A stretch of 32,968 nucleotides of DNA from Dehalococcoidia bacterium (lineage in GTDB: Bacteria > Chloroflexota > Dehalococcoidia > UBA6926), in assembly GCA_009841045.1 (NCBI GenBank), contig VXMO01000013.1, positions 1-32,968 of the forward strand, in the 5' to 3' direction. Shown here one piece after another: positions 23,982 to 31,704 of the stretch; position 1 is the stretch's first letter, and each line of letters begins with the position of its first letter. The notes under the pieces were generated by a model. The model worked only from the letters and a program-made list of their open reading frames with translations, was not told the origin of the DNA and made no database searches. The position numbers and the translations under genes were made by a program.

Positions 23982-25922
23982 GTGTCAAAGTTTGTCTCTT
24001 TGCGGCGACTAGCGCTAATTGTGTCTGTGTGGGGCATTACTGCATTTATTCTCATGGCCTGCGGGAACGAAGAGCCGACGCCGGGCTCGCGAGATTCCGG
24101 TCAGCCATCGCCTTCTGTCAGTGTCATTGCTCCCACCGCGACTATCACGCCTATACCCACAGCAACCACCCGTCCCATCGCGCCGCCGACGGCGACACCG
24201 GATGCCGACGCGGGGCTGTCCGTCACGGATCGGCTCAAGGCGAACGCAGAGGGGTTCCAGTACGTCACGGGCGAATACGGTGGAGAAATCACGATTGCCA
24301 CCATCTCTGATCCACTAACGTTCAACTTGGCGATTGCGAAGGACGCCTCATCATCAGGAGTACTGTCTTACCTATTTGAGGGCCTAACTGAAACCTCATG
24401 GTTGACCGACCATGTCGAACCCTCTTTGGCAAGGTCGTGGGAGGCATCAGAGGACGGGATGACGTGGACATTCCACCTGCGTGACGATGTCTTTTGGCAC
24501 GACGGCAGGCCGTTCACAGCCCGCGACGTTGAGTTCACCTTCAATCGGATCATCTACAACGACGATATCCCGGCGAGCGCAAGGCCAGCCTTCAATTTCC
24601 GTTTTCTGGATGAGGAGACCGGGGAGTGGCGAGAAAAACCCATGACCGTCGTCGCGGTGGATGAATATACAGTTGTATGCATCTTGCCGCAGCCGTTCGC
24701 CCCGTTCCTGCGGGCGATGGGCACAGCCATCTATCCGCGGCACATTCTCGAAAAGCACGTGGATGATGGGACGTTTGTCACAACATGGGACATTAACACT
24801 GCCCCGTCCGACATCATCGGCACGGGCCCCTTCACCATCGAAACCTATATGCCGGGAGAGCGCGTCGTCATGGCGCGGAACCCCAATTACTGGTTGAAGG
24901 ACAATGAGGGCAATACACTGCCGTACCTGGATCAAGTCGTGCATCGGATTGTTCCCGAATTGGAGGACGAGCTCACGTATTTCCTGTCTGGCCAGACCGA
25001 TATCCATGGGGTACTCGGAAAGGAATATGCTCAGCTGGAGCCATTGCAGGAAGACCAGAACTTCACGATCTACAAGCGCGGCCCCACCTTTGGCACGACT
25101 TTCCTGGCATTCAATATGAACCCGGGCCGCAATGCTGAGACCGGGGAGTTGTACCTTGACCCTCGCAAACTTGAGTGGTTTAGCAACACGCAATTCCGGC
25201 AGGCTGTCGCCCACGTCATTGACAAGGAACGCATCATTGATGAAGCACAGCACGGATTCGGCTACCCACAGTGGTCGTCCATCAGTCCGGCCGCAGGCGA
25301 TTTCCATAATCCGGACGTTCGGAAGTACGAATACAGCATCGACAAGGCGAATGAGATCCTCAACGACCTGGGATGGGTCGATACGGATGGCGACGGAATC
25401 CGTGAAGATGCGAACGGCGAGAATATAGTGTTCGCGTTGACAACAAATGAAGGAAATAGCGTCCGGCAGACCGTCGGTTCAATCGCCCATGAGGGGATGC
25501 GCGCTATTGGTCTGGACGTTGACTATTCCGTGGTTGACTTTGGCGAGATCGTTGGCCAGTTGACCACCTCTTACGATTGGGAAGCCATCGTTATCGGCTT
25601 CAGCGGAGGAACGGACCCCCACGGCGGAATAAATCTCTGGCATAGCAGTGAAGGCTTGCATCTTTGGTATCCCAACCAGCCCGAACCGGCCACGGACTGG
25701 GAGGCCGAAATCGACGCGCTCTACATCAATGCCAGCAAGGAACTAGATCGCCAACAGCGCGTGGAGTTGTACCACCAGGCGCAGGCGATTGTGGCGGAGA
25801 ACGTGCCAATCATCTATACAACGCTTGGGGAGAGAATCGCCGCTGTCCGCAACGTGTTTGGAAACATGACGGCCACGCTGTATGGCCTGTTTGATTTGAG
25901 GTACGTGTATAGGACGGACTAG
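23982..25922 (+). CDS. ABC transporter solute-binding lipoprotein, family 5 (peptide-type)
   Basis: A 646-residue lipoprotein of the DppA/OppA/NikA-type (SBP_bac_5). The short signal has basic residues L-R-R then a hydrophobic stretch ending in the lipobox L-M-A-C with Cys27. A Pro/Thr-rich linker (about 40-75) is followed by the binding domain: F-E-G-L-T-E near 130 and W-T-F-H-L-R-D-D-V-F-W-H-D-G-R-P-F-T-A-R-D-V, the family signature. The binding fold runs to the end, and an S-G-G-T-D-P-H-G stretch lies in the C-terminal third. The ligand may be a peptide or another small molecule. No permease or ATPase gene is near, so it works with a distant ABC system. The GTG at 23982 has GAGGAG eight bases upstream; an upstream TTG overlaps the terminator and is rejected. 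Confidence 0.88.
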   Translation: MSKFVSLRRLALIVSVWGITAFILMACGNEEPTPGSRDSGQPSPSVSVIAPTATITPIPTATTRPIAPPTATPDADAGLSVTDRLKANAEGFQYVTGEYGGEITIATISDPLTFNLAIAKDASSSGVLSYLFEGLTETSWLTDHVEPSLARSWEASEDGMTWTFHLRDDVFWHDGRPFTARDVEFTFNRIIYNDDIPASARPAFNFRFLDEETGEWREKPMTVVAVDEYTVVCILPQPFAPFLRAMGTAIYPRHILEKHVDDGTFVTTWDINTAPSDIIGTGPFTIETYMPGERVVMARNPNYWLKDNEGNTLPYLDQVVHRIVPELEDELTYFLSGQTDIHGVLGKEYAQLEPLQEDQNFTIYKRGPTFGTTFLAFNMNPGRNAETGELYLDPRKLEWFSNTQFRQAVAHVIDKERIIDEAQHGFGYPQWSSISPAAGDFHNPDVRKYEYSIDKANEILNDLGWVDTDGDGIREDANGENIVFALTTNEGNSVRQTVGSIAHEGMRAIGLDVDYSVVDFGEIVGQLTTSYDWEAIVIGFSGGTDPHGGINLWHSSEGLHLWYPNQPEPATDWEAEIDALYINASKELDRQQRVELYHQAQAIVAENVPIIYTTLGERIAAVRNVFGNMTATLYGLFDLRYVYRTD

Positions 25923-25978
25923 TAGTATTCGTGTCCGCTACACTGGGGCGTCAGCAGTGGGAGTAGGGATGCAGGCTC

Positions 25979-26389
25979 ATGGAATTCAATACTGACCTGA
26001 ACTATATCGGTATCATCGCGGCGACGATTGTTCCGTTTGTGATTGGCGGCGCGTGGTACTCACCCATCCTCTTCGCCAAGCCGTGGATGCGTGAGAACGG
26101 TTTCACTGAGGACGACCATCAGGGCAATCTGCTCCGCATGTTCGGCGGCTCCGCCATCATGCTGCTCATCGCGGCCTACGTGCTCTCACTGGTCATTGGA
26201 GATGATTCGTCGATTGTTGAAGGGTTGCGCATCGGGCTGGCCGTTGGAGCCGCGTTCGTTGCTGCTGCCTTTGCCGTCACATACCTGTTCGAGAAGAAAT
26301 CGCCAACCCTTTTCGTCATCAACGCTGGCTATCACGTCGTCACGTTCACCGTGATGGGCGCGATTATCGGTGCGACGTCCACTCTGTAG
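25979..26389 (+). CDS. DUF1761-type small membrane protein
   Basis: A 136-residue membrane protein with about four hydrophobic helices (roughly residues 9-29, 55-72, 83-105, 112-134). The pattern G-G-A-W-Y-S-P-I-L-F-A-K-P-W with a following G-F-T-E-D-D segment is characteristic of DUF1761, whose function is unknown. It stands 56 bases after the solute-binding gene and could be co-transcribed or use a -10-like TACACT at 25939-25944. Nothing links it to ACAD chemistry other than position. Confidence 0.8.
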   Translation: MEFNTDLNYIGIIAATIVPFVIGGAWYSPILFAKPWMRENGFTEDDHQGNLLRMFGGSAIMLLIAAYVLSLVIGDDSSIVEGLRIGLAVGAAFVAAAFAVTYLFEKKSPTLFVINAGYHVVTFTVMGAIIGATSTL

Positions 26390-26406
26390 CAGCCCCCTGA
26401 CGCATC

Positions 26407-26435
26407 TTTACCCTGTACGCGCGTGGTGCTACATT
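26407..26435 (+). promoter_or_regulatory. Promoter of ACAD copy 5 (TTTACC / TGC-TACATT)
   Basis: TTTACC (26407-26412), a 17-base spacer ending in TGC, and TACATT (26430-26435), 73 bases before the ATG. It shares the pattern seen before copies 4 and 6. Confidence 0.6.
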
Positions 26436-26507
26436 GCGCGCATGAAGGCGGCGCCGTCGCGATAACGGCACCGTGAATCATCGTTGAACGATGAAGGGAG
26501 AGGCAGG

Positions 26508-27719
26508 ATGGATTTCTCAACGAACCCCGCCGACGAGGCTTTCCGAGCCGAGCTGCGCGAGTTTCTTGCCAAAGAGTGGGACCCCAAGGACTACGACGCC
26601 TACGCGATGAACGTGTGGTCGTACGACTATGACAATCCGGGCGCTCGCGACCATGCTGAGAACTTTCAGAAAAAGCTGATTGATCGCGGGTGGTGGACGA
26701 TGGCGTGGCCGGAGGAATATGGTGGACAGGACGCGCCCATTTCCCGCCAGCTCGTCTACTCGGAGGAGATGGCTTACCACAACGCGCCGGCCTCGCAGCC
26801 GCAGGCGAACGTCGCTGGCGCGATCATGATCCACGGCACGGACTGGATGAAGGACACGTTCCTGGACGGGATGCGCAACAACACCGTCAACTGGGCGCAG
26901 GGTTTCTCCGAGCCGAACGCCGGTACAGACTTGGCATCCCTTTCCACGCGTGGTGTGGAGGACGGCGATGATTTCGTCGTCACCGGCCAGAAGATATGGT
27001 CGTCCGGTTCTCACTTCGCCAACTGGTACCACGTGTTGGTGCGAACTGACCCCGAGGCCCCGAAGCACCGGGGCATCACGTACCTCGCCATGCAGCTCAA
27101 GGACGATGAGGGCAACCAGATGCCCGGCATCACCCTGCGGCCCCTGTACGACATGCTCGGCCGCCGCCGCTGGAACGAGGTGTTCATGGATGAGGTCCGT
27201 GTGCCGCGTCACCAGATCATCGGCGAGGTCAATCGCGGGTGGTACGCAGCGATGACCACGCTCAACTTTGAGCGGACCGGCATCGACAGCGCCGCGCGCC
27301 TGATTGGTGTGCTTGATCGTTACCTCCAAGAGATGCGCGGCGTGACGTTCAACGGCGAGTCGCCGCTCAAGGATGATGTCATTCGCCATATCCTTGCGGA
27401 CGCAAGGATCACGCTTGAAGCCGACCGTATGCTGGCATACCGCGTGGCGTGGATGCAGGCGAATGGCGAAGTGCCGCAGGCAGAGGGTGCGATCTCAGGT
27501 TATCGGGCACTGGCAACGGCCAAGTTCACTTTCTGGCCCGCGCTGGCCAAGGCGATTGGTCCCTACAGGGCACTGTTGAAGGGCGAGAGCCGCGCGCCGG
27601 GCGACGGCAAGTACGGCACGAACTACGCGCTGTCCATGACGACGGGCTTCGGCGGCGGCGGTGGACTGGCGTTGGGGCCCAACATCATCGCACAACGCGG
27701 GCTGGGGCTGCCGAGGTAG
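26508..27719 (+). CDS. Acyl-CoA dehydrogenase, large form, class B (copy 5)
   Basis: A 403-residue class B paralogue, very like copy 2: W-T-M-A-W-P-E-E-Y-G-G-Q, G-Q-K-I-W-S-S-G-S-H-F-A-N-W-Y-H and the K-D-D-E-G-N-Q-M-P-G-I-T-L-R-P-L-Y-D-M loop. A 38-base stretch (26970-27007) is identical to 18240-18277 in copy 2, including silent positions. L-N-F-E-R gives Glu255. The C-terminus is F-G-G-G-G-G-L-A-L-G-P-N then IIAQRGLGLPR. The ATG at 26508 has AAGGGAG seven bases upstream; a GTG at 26484 is less likely. A perfect palindrome follows 23 bases after the stop. Confidence 0.92.
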   Translation: MDFSTNPADEAFRAELREFLAKEWDPKDYDAYAMNVWSYDYDNPGARDHAENFQKKLIDRGWWTMAWPEEYGGQDAPISRQLVYSEEMAYHNAPASQPQANVAGAIMIHGTDWMKDTFLDGMRNNTVNWAQGFSEPNAGTDLASLSTRGVEDGDDFVVTGQKIWSSGSHFANWYHVLVRTDPEAPKHRGITYLAMQLKDDEGNQMPGITLRPLYDMLGRRRWNEVFMDEVRVPRHQIIGEVNRGWYAAMTTLNFERTGIDSAARLIGVLDRYLQEMRGVTFNGESPLKDDVIRHILADARITLEADRMLAYRVAWMQANGEVPQAEGAISGYRALATAKFTFWPALAKAIGPYRALLKGESRAPGDGKYGTNYALSMTTGFGGGGGLALGPNIIAQRGLGLPR

Positions 27720-27742
27720 TTTCTGTCAGAAGACGATGACAG

Positions 27743-27766
27743 AGGGGCGGCTCGCGAGCCGCCCCT
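27743..27766. repeat. Perfect 24-base GC-rich palindrome
   Basis: AGGGGCGGCT-CG and its exact reverse complement, 12 bases per arm, lie after ACAD copy 5. As RNA it gives a 10-bp stem with a CGCG loop, followed by ACGTTATT. It resembles a common dispersed intergenic repeat and could act as a weak terminator. Confidence 0.75.
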
Positions 27767-27845
27767 ACGTTATTCTGCAAAGGGAGAGAATACCGCCAAG
27801 CGGACTGGGAACATAGCGAACCGCATAAGTCACTCCAAATCCCCA

Positions 27846-29036
27846 ATGACTCTCTTTGTCGACAATCGCATACGAATCGGGTCTATTTTCGTTGCCTTGA
27901 TAGTGGCGCTTACCCTCATCGCGTGTACTTCGACGGAAGAGGAACAAGAGGCGGAGCCGTTCACGATTGGCGTGATGGAGTCGCTGACGGGTCCCGGTGA
28001 GACGTACGGAACGGTGGCGAGCCAGGCAAAGCAGATGGCTGCTGATGAGATTAACGCTGCGGGTGGTATTGATGGCCGTCCGCTTGAGTTTGTCATCGAG
28101 GATTCAAAGTGTGCTGCGCAGGATGCCATCGCCGCATATAACAAGCTTACGCAAGTCGATGGCATGAAGATCATCCTTGGCCCCTCATGCAGCAGCGCCA
28201 TGCTTGCCGTTGCTCCTTTGGCAGAAGAGGACGGGGTCATTCTCTTCTCGGGCCTAGCGAGCAACCCCGATATCGCCAATGCCGGAGACTACATATTCCG
28301 TACGCAAATCAGTGATGTCTTTGTCGGCAGGGACACCGGAAACACATTGTGGGCAGACGGAATCCGCACGCTGGCAACAATCACGGAAACGACGGACTAC
28401 GCGGAAGGTGTTCGGCGGACCTCAGTTGCACAATTCGAATTGCGTGGCGGCGAGGTAGTCGCTGCAGAAAAGTACCTGTCGGACACACTCGATTTCCGGG
28501 TGCATCTGACCAAGCTCTTTGAAGCTAATCCGGATGCCCTCCACATAGCGCCCCAATCCGAGTTCTCGGCAGGCTCAATCATGAAGCAGGCCAAAGAGCT
28601 GGGCTATACGGGCCTGATTTATGCGGAAACCGTGTCCGTTGGAACGACAGCCCTTGAGATTGCCGGTGAGGCGGCAACGGGCGTGAAAGCCATCACGGCT
28701 GACCTTGACCCCGCAAACGAAAAGGCACAGCAAGTCCTCGCAGATTTTAGAGATAGGTATGACTACGTGACATTGCCCTGGCACCTGGGGTCTGCTTATG
28801 ACGATGTCTATATTGCCGCCGAGTGTCTCAAGCAGACAGGCGATGACAGCGACGCCGACGGTTTTCGAGATTGTCTGTATGAAATCACGTGGAGTGGCGC
28901 TATCGGCGACGATTACAGCTTTGATGCGAATGGAGAGGTCGTCGGTCTATCCCGGGTCGTCGTGGAGGTCCTGCCACTCGCGGAAAGGACTGAGGACGTC
29001 AAGTATAGGGTGATTGGTCCAGCGCCACGGTCGTAA
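27846..29036 (+). CDS. ABC solute-binding lipoprotein, branched-chain amino acid type
   Basis: A 396-residue lipoprotein of the LivJ-like (Peripla_BP_6) family. The signal is hydrophobic residues 11-26 and the lipobox L-I-A-C with Cys27, followed by a Glu-rich linker. Then comes the typical start F-T-I-G-V-M-E-S-L-T-G-P-G with A-A-D-E-I-N-A-A-G-G-I-D-G-R-P-L, and I-L-G-P-S-C-S-S near residue 115. Two lobes cover about 40-390. Ligands in the family include branched-chain amino acids, amides, urea and aromatic acids. No LivHMGF-type genes are near. The ATG lacks a good Shine-Dalgarno. It could feed or sense substrates for the ACADs on either side. Confidence 0.88.
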   Translation: MTLFVDNRIRIGSIFVALIVALTLIACTSTEEEQEAEPFTIGVMESLTGPGETYGTVASQAKQMAADEINAAGGIDGRPLEFVIEDSKCAAQDAIAAYNKLTQVDGMKIILGPSCSSAMLAVAPLAEEDGVILFSGLASNPDIANAGDYIFRTQISDVFVGRDTGNTLWADGIRTLATITETTDYAEGVRRTSVAQFELRGGEVVAAEKYLSDTLDFRVHLTKLFEANPDALHIAPQSEFSAGSIMKQAKELGYTGLIYAETVSVGTTALEIAGEAATGVKAITADLDPANEKAQQVLADFRDRYDYVTLPWHLGSAYDDVYIAAECLKQTGDDSDADGFRDCLYEITWSGAIGDDYSFDANGEVVGLSRVVVEVLPLAERTEDVKYRVIGPAPRS

Positions 29037-29049
29037 TGCTTGCTGAGGC

Positions 29050-29079
29050 TTTACCTTAGACACGTGTGCGTGCTATCGT
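29050..29079 (+). promoter_or_regulatory. Promoter of ACAD copy 6 (TTTACC / TGC-TATCGT)
   Basis: TTTACC (29050-29055), an 18-base spacer ending in TGC, and TATCGT (29074-29079), 81 bases before the ATG of copy 6. It probably drives copies 6, 7 and the small subunit together. Confidence 0.6.
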
Positions 29080-29159
29080 TCACGGGTTGAGTCAGGGGGG
29101 CAACTCGTTGGCCGTCACGACGTGTCGGCTGAGTTGTAGATAAAGGGGGAGTGGGCTAC

Positions 29160-30362
29160 ATGGACTTCCGATTTACGCCGGAAGCGCAACAGATTCAGCA
29201 AGAGGCCATCGAGTTCACCCGCAAGGAATGGGAACCCGGCAAGTGGGATACCCAGATTCTTGTCAATTGGCACCACCAGGTGGATGAGGCCGAAGAGGCC
29301 GTTAACGAATTTGAGAAGAAGCTGGTCAACAAGGGCTGGTGGACAATGCACTGGCCCAGCGAATTTGGGGGACAGGATGCCTCCATTGAGGTCCAGCTTG
29401 CGTACCGCGAGGCGATGTCCTACGCAGGCGCGCCTGCATCACTGGGTGGCGGCCTCGTCGCTCCCGTCCTGATGCTCGCAGCGCCCAAGTGGATGCAGGA
29501 TGAGTTCCTGCCGGGCATTGCGAGCGCGGACCTCGAATTCTCGCAGGGTTTCTCAGAGCCTGACGCAGGCTCCGATCTCGGATCGCTCAAGACGCGTGCC
29601 GTCCGTGACGGTGACGACTATCTCATCAGCGGTCAGAAGATCTGGGGGACGTACCGCAACCCGTGGATTCACATTCTTGTGCGAACGGATCCCGACGCGC
29701 CCAAGCATCGCGGCATAACCTATCTCCTCGCGCCCCTGAAGGACGCGGACGGCGAGTTCATGCCAGGCGTGCAGGTACGCAAGATTCCTGACGCGCTTGG
29801 TCGGCATCGCTGGGACGAGCTGTTCATGGAGAATTGGCGCGTTCCTGCGCGATACATCCTCGGCGAGGAGAATCGCGGTTGGTACACGGCGATGACGACG
29901 CTCTCATTTGAGCGCTCTAACATCCAGGCGCCCGCAACGATGCAGCGACAGATTGAGGAATACATAGCCTTTGTCCGCGAGTTGAAGGCAACACGCGGGT
30001 TCAGCCCGCTGGATGATGCTCCGTTCCGCAACCAAATGGCTAATCTCCGCATCGAGATTGAGACCCTGCGCATGATTGCTTACAGGGTCGGTTGGATGCA
30101 GAGCCGCGGCGAGATTCCCCAGAAGGAATCCTCCATGAGCAAGCTCTGGGCGGATGTTCAGTACCAGAAGACGATGAAGACTCTTGCTCGTGGCCTCCAG
30201 GAGTATGGCAATTTGCTGCCGACACAGGAGGGCATCGACATGCCGAACGAGGGATTCCTGAATAATCGCGCGTTCATGTCCGGCACGCTTAGCGTCGCCG
30301 GTGGCACAACTGAAGTGCAGCGCCAGATCATCGCGCAGCGAGGATTGGGCCTGCCGCGCTAA
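29160..30362 (+). CDS. Acyl-CoA dehydrogenase, large form, class A (copy 6)
   Basis: A 400-residue paralogue forming a tight pair with copy 7: MDFRFTPEAQQIQQEAIEF, a G-F-S-E-P-D-A-G-S-D-L segment (Asp where the other copies have Asn or Gly), A-V-R-D-G-D-D-Y and G-Q-K-I-W-G-T-Y-R-N. It keeps L-S-F-E-R with Glu251. It has F-M-E-N-W-R-V-P-A-R instead of F-M-D-E-V-R-V-P. The C-terminus is V-A-G-G-T-T-E-V-Q-R then IIAQRGLGLPR. The ATG at 29160 has AAGGGGGA nine bases upstream; the GTG at 29151 overlaps it less well. It leads a probable three-gene unit ending with the small-form ACAD. Confidence 0.92.
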   Translation: MDFRFTPEAQQIQQEAIEFTRKEWEPGKWDTQILVNWHHQVDEAEEAVNEFEKKLVNKGWWTMHWPSEFGGQDASIEVQLAYREAMSYAGAPASLGGGLVAPVLMLAAPKWMQDEFLPGIASADLEFSQGFSEPDAGSDLGSLKTRAVRDGDDYLISGQKIWGTYRNPWIHILVRTDPDAPKHRGITYLLAPLKDADGEFMPGVQVRKIPDALGRHRWDELFMENWRVPARYILGEENRGWYTAMTTLSFERSNIQAPATMQRQIEEYIAFVRELKATRGFSPLDDAPFRNQMANLRIEIETLRMIAYRVGWMQSRGEIPQKESSMSKLWADVQYQKTMKTLARGLQEYGNLLPTQEGIDMPNEGFLNNRAFMSGTLSVAGGTTEVQRQIIAQRGLGLPR

Positions 30363-30410
30363 CGGCGAGAACGAGAATCCCGCCGAAGGGTAAGAGCAAA
30401 GGAGGAGAGA

Positions 30411-31628
30411 GTGGACTTTCGATTTTCGGCCGAGGCGCAGGCCATCCGGGATGAGGCCGAGGATTTTGTCAAGAAAGAGTGGCAAAATCCGGGCTATGAC
30501 CTGACAGGCGGCCTTGCCGGTTGGCACGGCAACGAGGAAGAACGAGAAGCCGGCCACGAGGTTGCACGCCAATTCGCCAAGAAACTCGTCAAGCAGGGTT
30601 GGTATACCATGCACTGGCCGAGCGAATACGGTGGCCAGGATGCCTCCATCGAAAAGCAGCTCGCTTACCGCGAGGTCATGTCCTACAACGATGCGCCGGC
30701 GTCCCTGGGCGGCGGCCTTGTTGCTCCCGTTCTCATGGTGCACGGGCAGGACTGGCAGAAAGACCTCTTTCTGCCGTTGCTGGCCAACGCGGACATCGAG
30801 TTCGCGCAGGGATTCTCGGAGCCGGATGCTGGTTCCGACCTCGCCGGACTCAAGACACGCGCGGTCCGCGACGGCGACGACTATGTCGTCAGTGGGCAGA
30901 AGATCTGGGGCACATACCGCAACGACTGGATTCACATCCTTGTGCGGACGGATCCGGATGCTCCCAAGCACCGCGGCATCACATATCTGCTGGCACGGCT
31001 GAAGGATGAGGACGGCAACTACATGCCGGGCATCCAGGTTCGCGGCATCAAGGACGGTACAAACAATCACCGCTGGGATGAACTGTTCATGGAGAACTGG
31101 CGTGTTCCGGCAAACAACATCATCGGTGAAGAGAATCGCGGCTGGTATGCGGCGATGACGACGCTTTCGTTTGAGCGATCCAACATCGGCCGTCCGGCGC
31201 AGTTGCTGCGCACGCTGGAGCAGTTCATCGACTGGGGTGGCATGGTGCGCGATGAGGGCGGCGACACCCCGCTTGACAGGGCCGAGATTCGCCATCGTCT
31301 TGCCGAGTGGCGTGTTCGCATCGAGACGCTCCGCTCCCTCTGCTACCGCGTGGGCTGGATGCAGAGCGAAGGCATGATTCCGCAGAAGGAATCCTCGATG
31401 GTCAAGTTCTTCGGCGATGAGCTTTTCCAGCACATCTACCGTGGCCTGGCGCAGATCATGGACGGTTACGGCAACCTGCTGCCAACGAATAACGAGCGCT
31501 TCTCGTTGCCGGACGACGGTTTCCTGCCTGCCCGTGGCTGGCAGAGCATCGGTACAAGCATCGGCGGCGGCACGCGCGAGATCCAGAAGAACATCATCGC
31601 GCAGCGAGGTCTTGGCCTCCCGCGCTAA
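30411..31628 (+). CDS. Acyl-CoA dehydrogenase, large form, class A (copy 7)
   Basis: A 405-residue tandem paralogue of copy 6, 48 bases downstream and sharing G-F-S-E-P-D-A-G-S-D-L, A-V-R-D-G-D-D-Y, G-Q-K-I-W-G-T-Y-R-N and F-M-E-N-W-R-V-P. L-S-F-E-R gives Glu255. The C-terminus is S-I-G-G-G-T-R-E-I-Q-K then IIAQRGLGLPR. It starts with GTG, supported by GGAGG five bases upstream and by the conserved first residues (V/M-DFRFSAEAQ). No promoter fits in the 48-base gap, so it should be read from the copy 6 promoter. The pair probably arose by a local duplication. Confidence 0.92.
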   Translation: MDFRFSAEAQAIRDEAEDFVKKEWQNPGYDLTGGLAGWHGNEEEREAGHEVARQFAKKLVKQGWYTMHWPSEYGGQDASIEKQLAYREVMSYNDAPASLGGGLVAPVLMVHGQDWQKDLFLPLLANADIEFAQGFSEPDAGSDLAGLKTRAVRDGDDYVVSGQKIWGTYRNDWIHILVRTDPDAPKHRGITYLLARLKDEDGNYMPGIQVRGIKDGTNNHRWDELFMENWRVPANNIIGEENRGWYAAMTTLSFERSNIGRPAQLLRTLEQFIDWGGMVRDEGGDTPLDRAEIRHRLAEWRVRIETLRSLCYRVGWMQSEGMIPQKESSMVKFFGDELFQHIYRGLAQIMDGYGNLLPTNNERFSLPDDGFLPARGWQSIGTSIGGGTREIQKNIIAQRGLGLPR

Positions 31629-31704
31629 TCGCGGCCATACAACGCATACAGATTCCCGCTTTGGTGGGTGACACAAGAAAGAACAAGGGATACAGGAGGG
31701 GAAA

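Noticed and set aside
27743-27766. Palindrome as an attachment site or replication origin
   Set aside because: There is no integrase, no iterons and no initiator gene nearby. The element looks like a dispersed intergenic palindrome.
16465-31628. Repeated similar DNA segments as a CRISPR or transposon array
   Set aside because: The similarity comes from paralogous coding sequences with conserved motifs. There are no short regular repeats with spacers, no transposase and no terminal inverted repeats.
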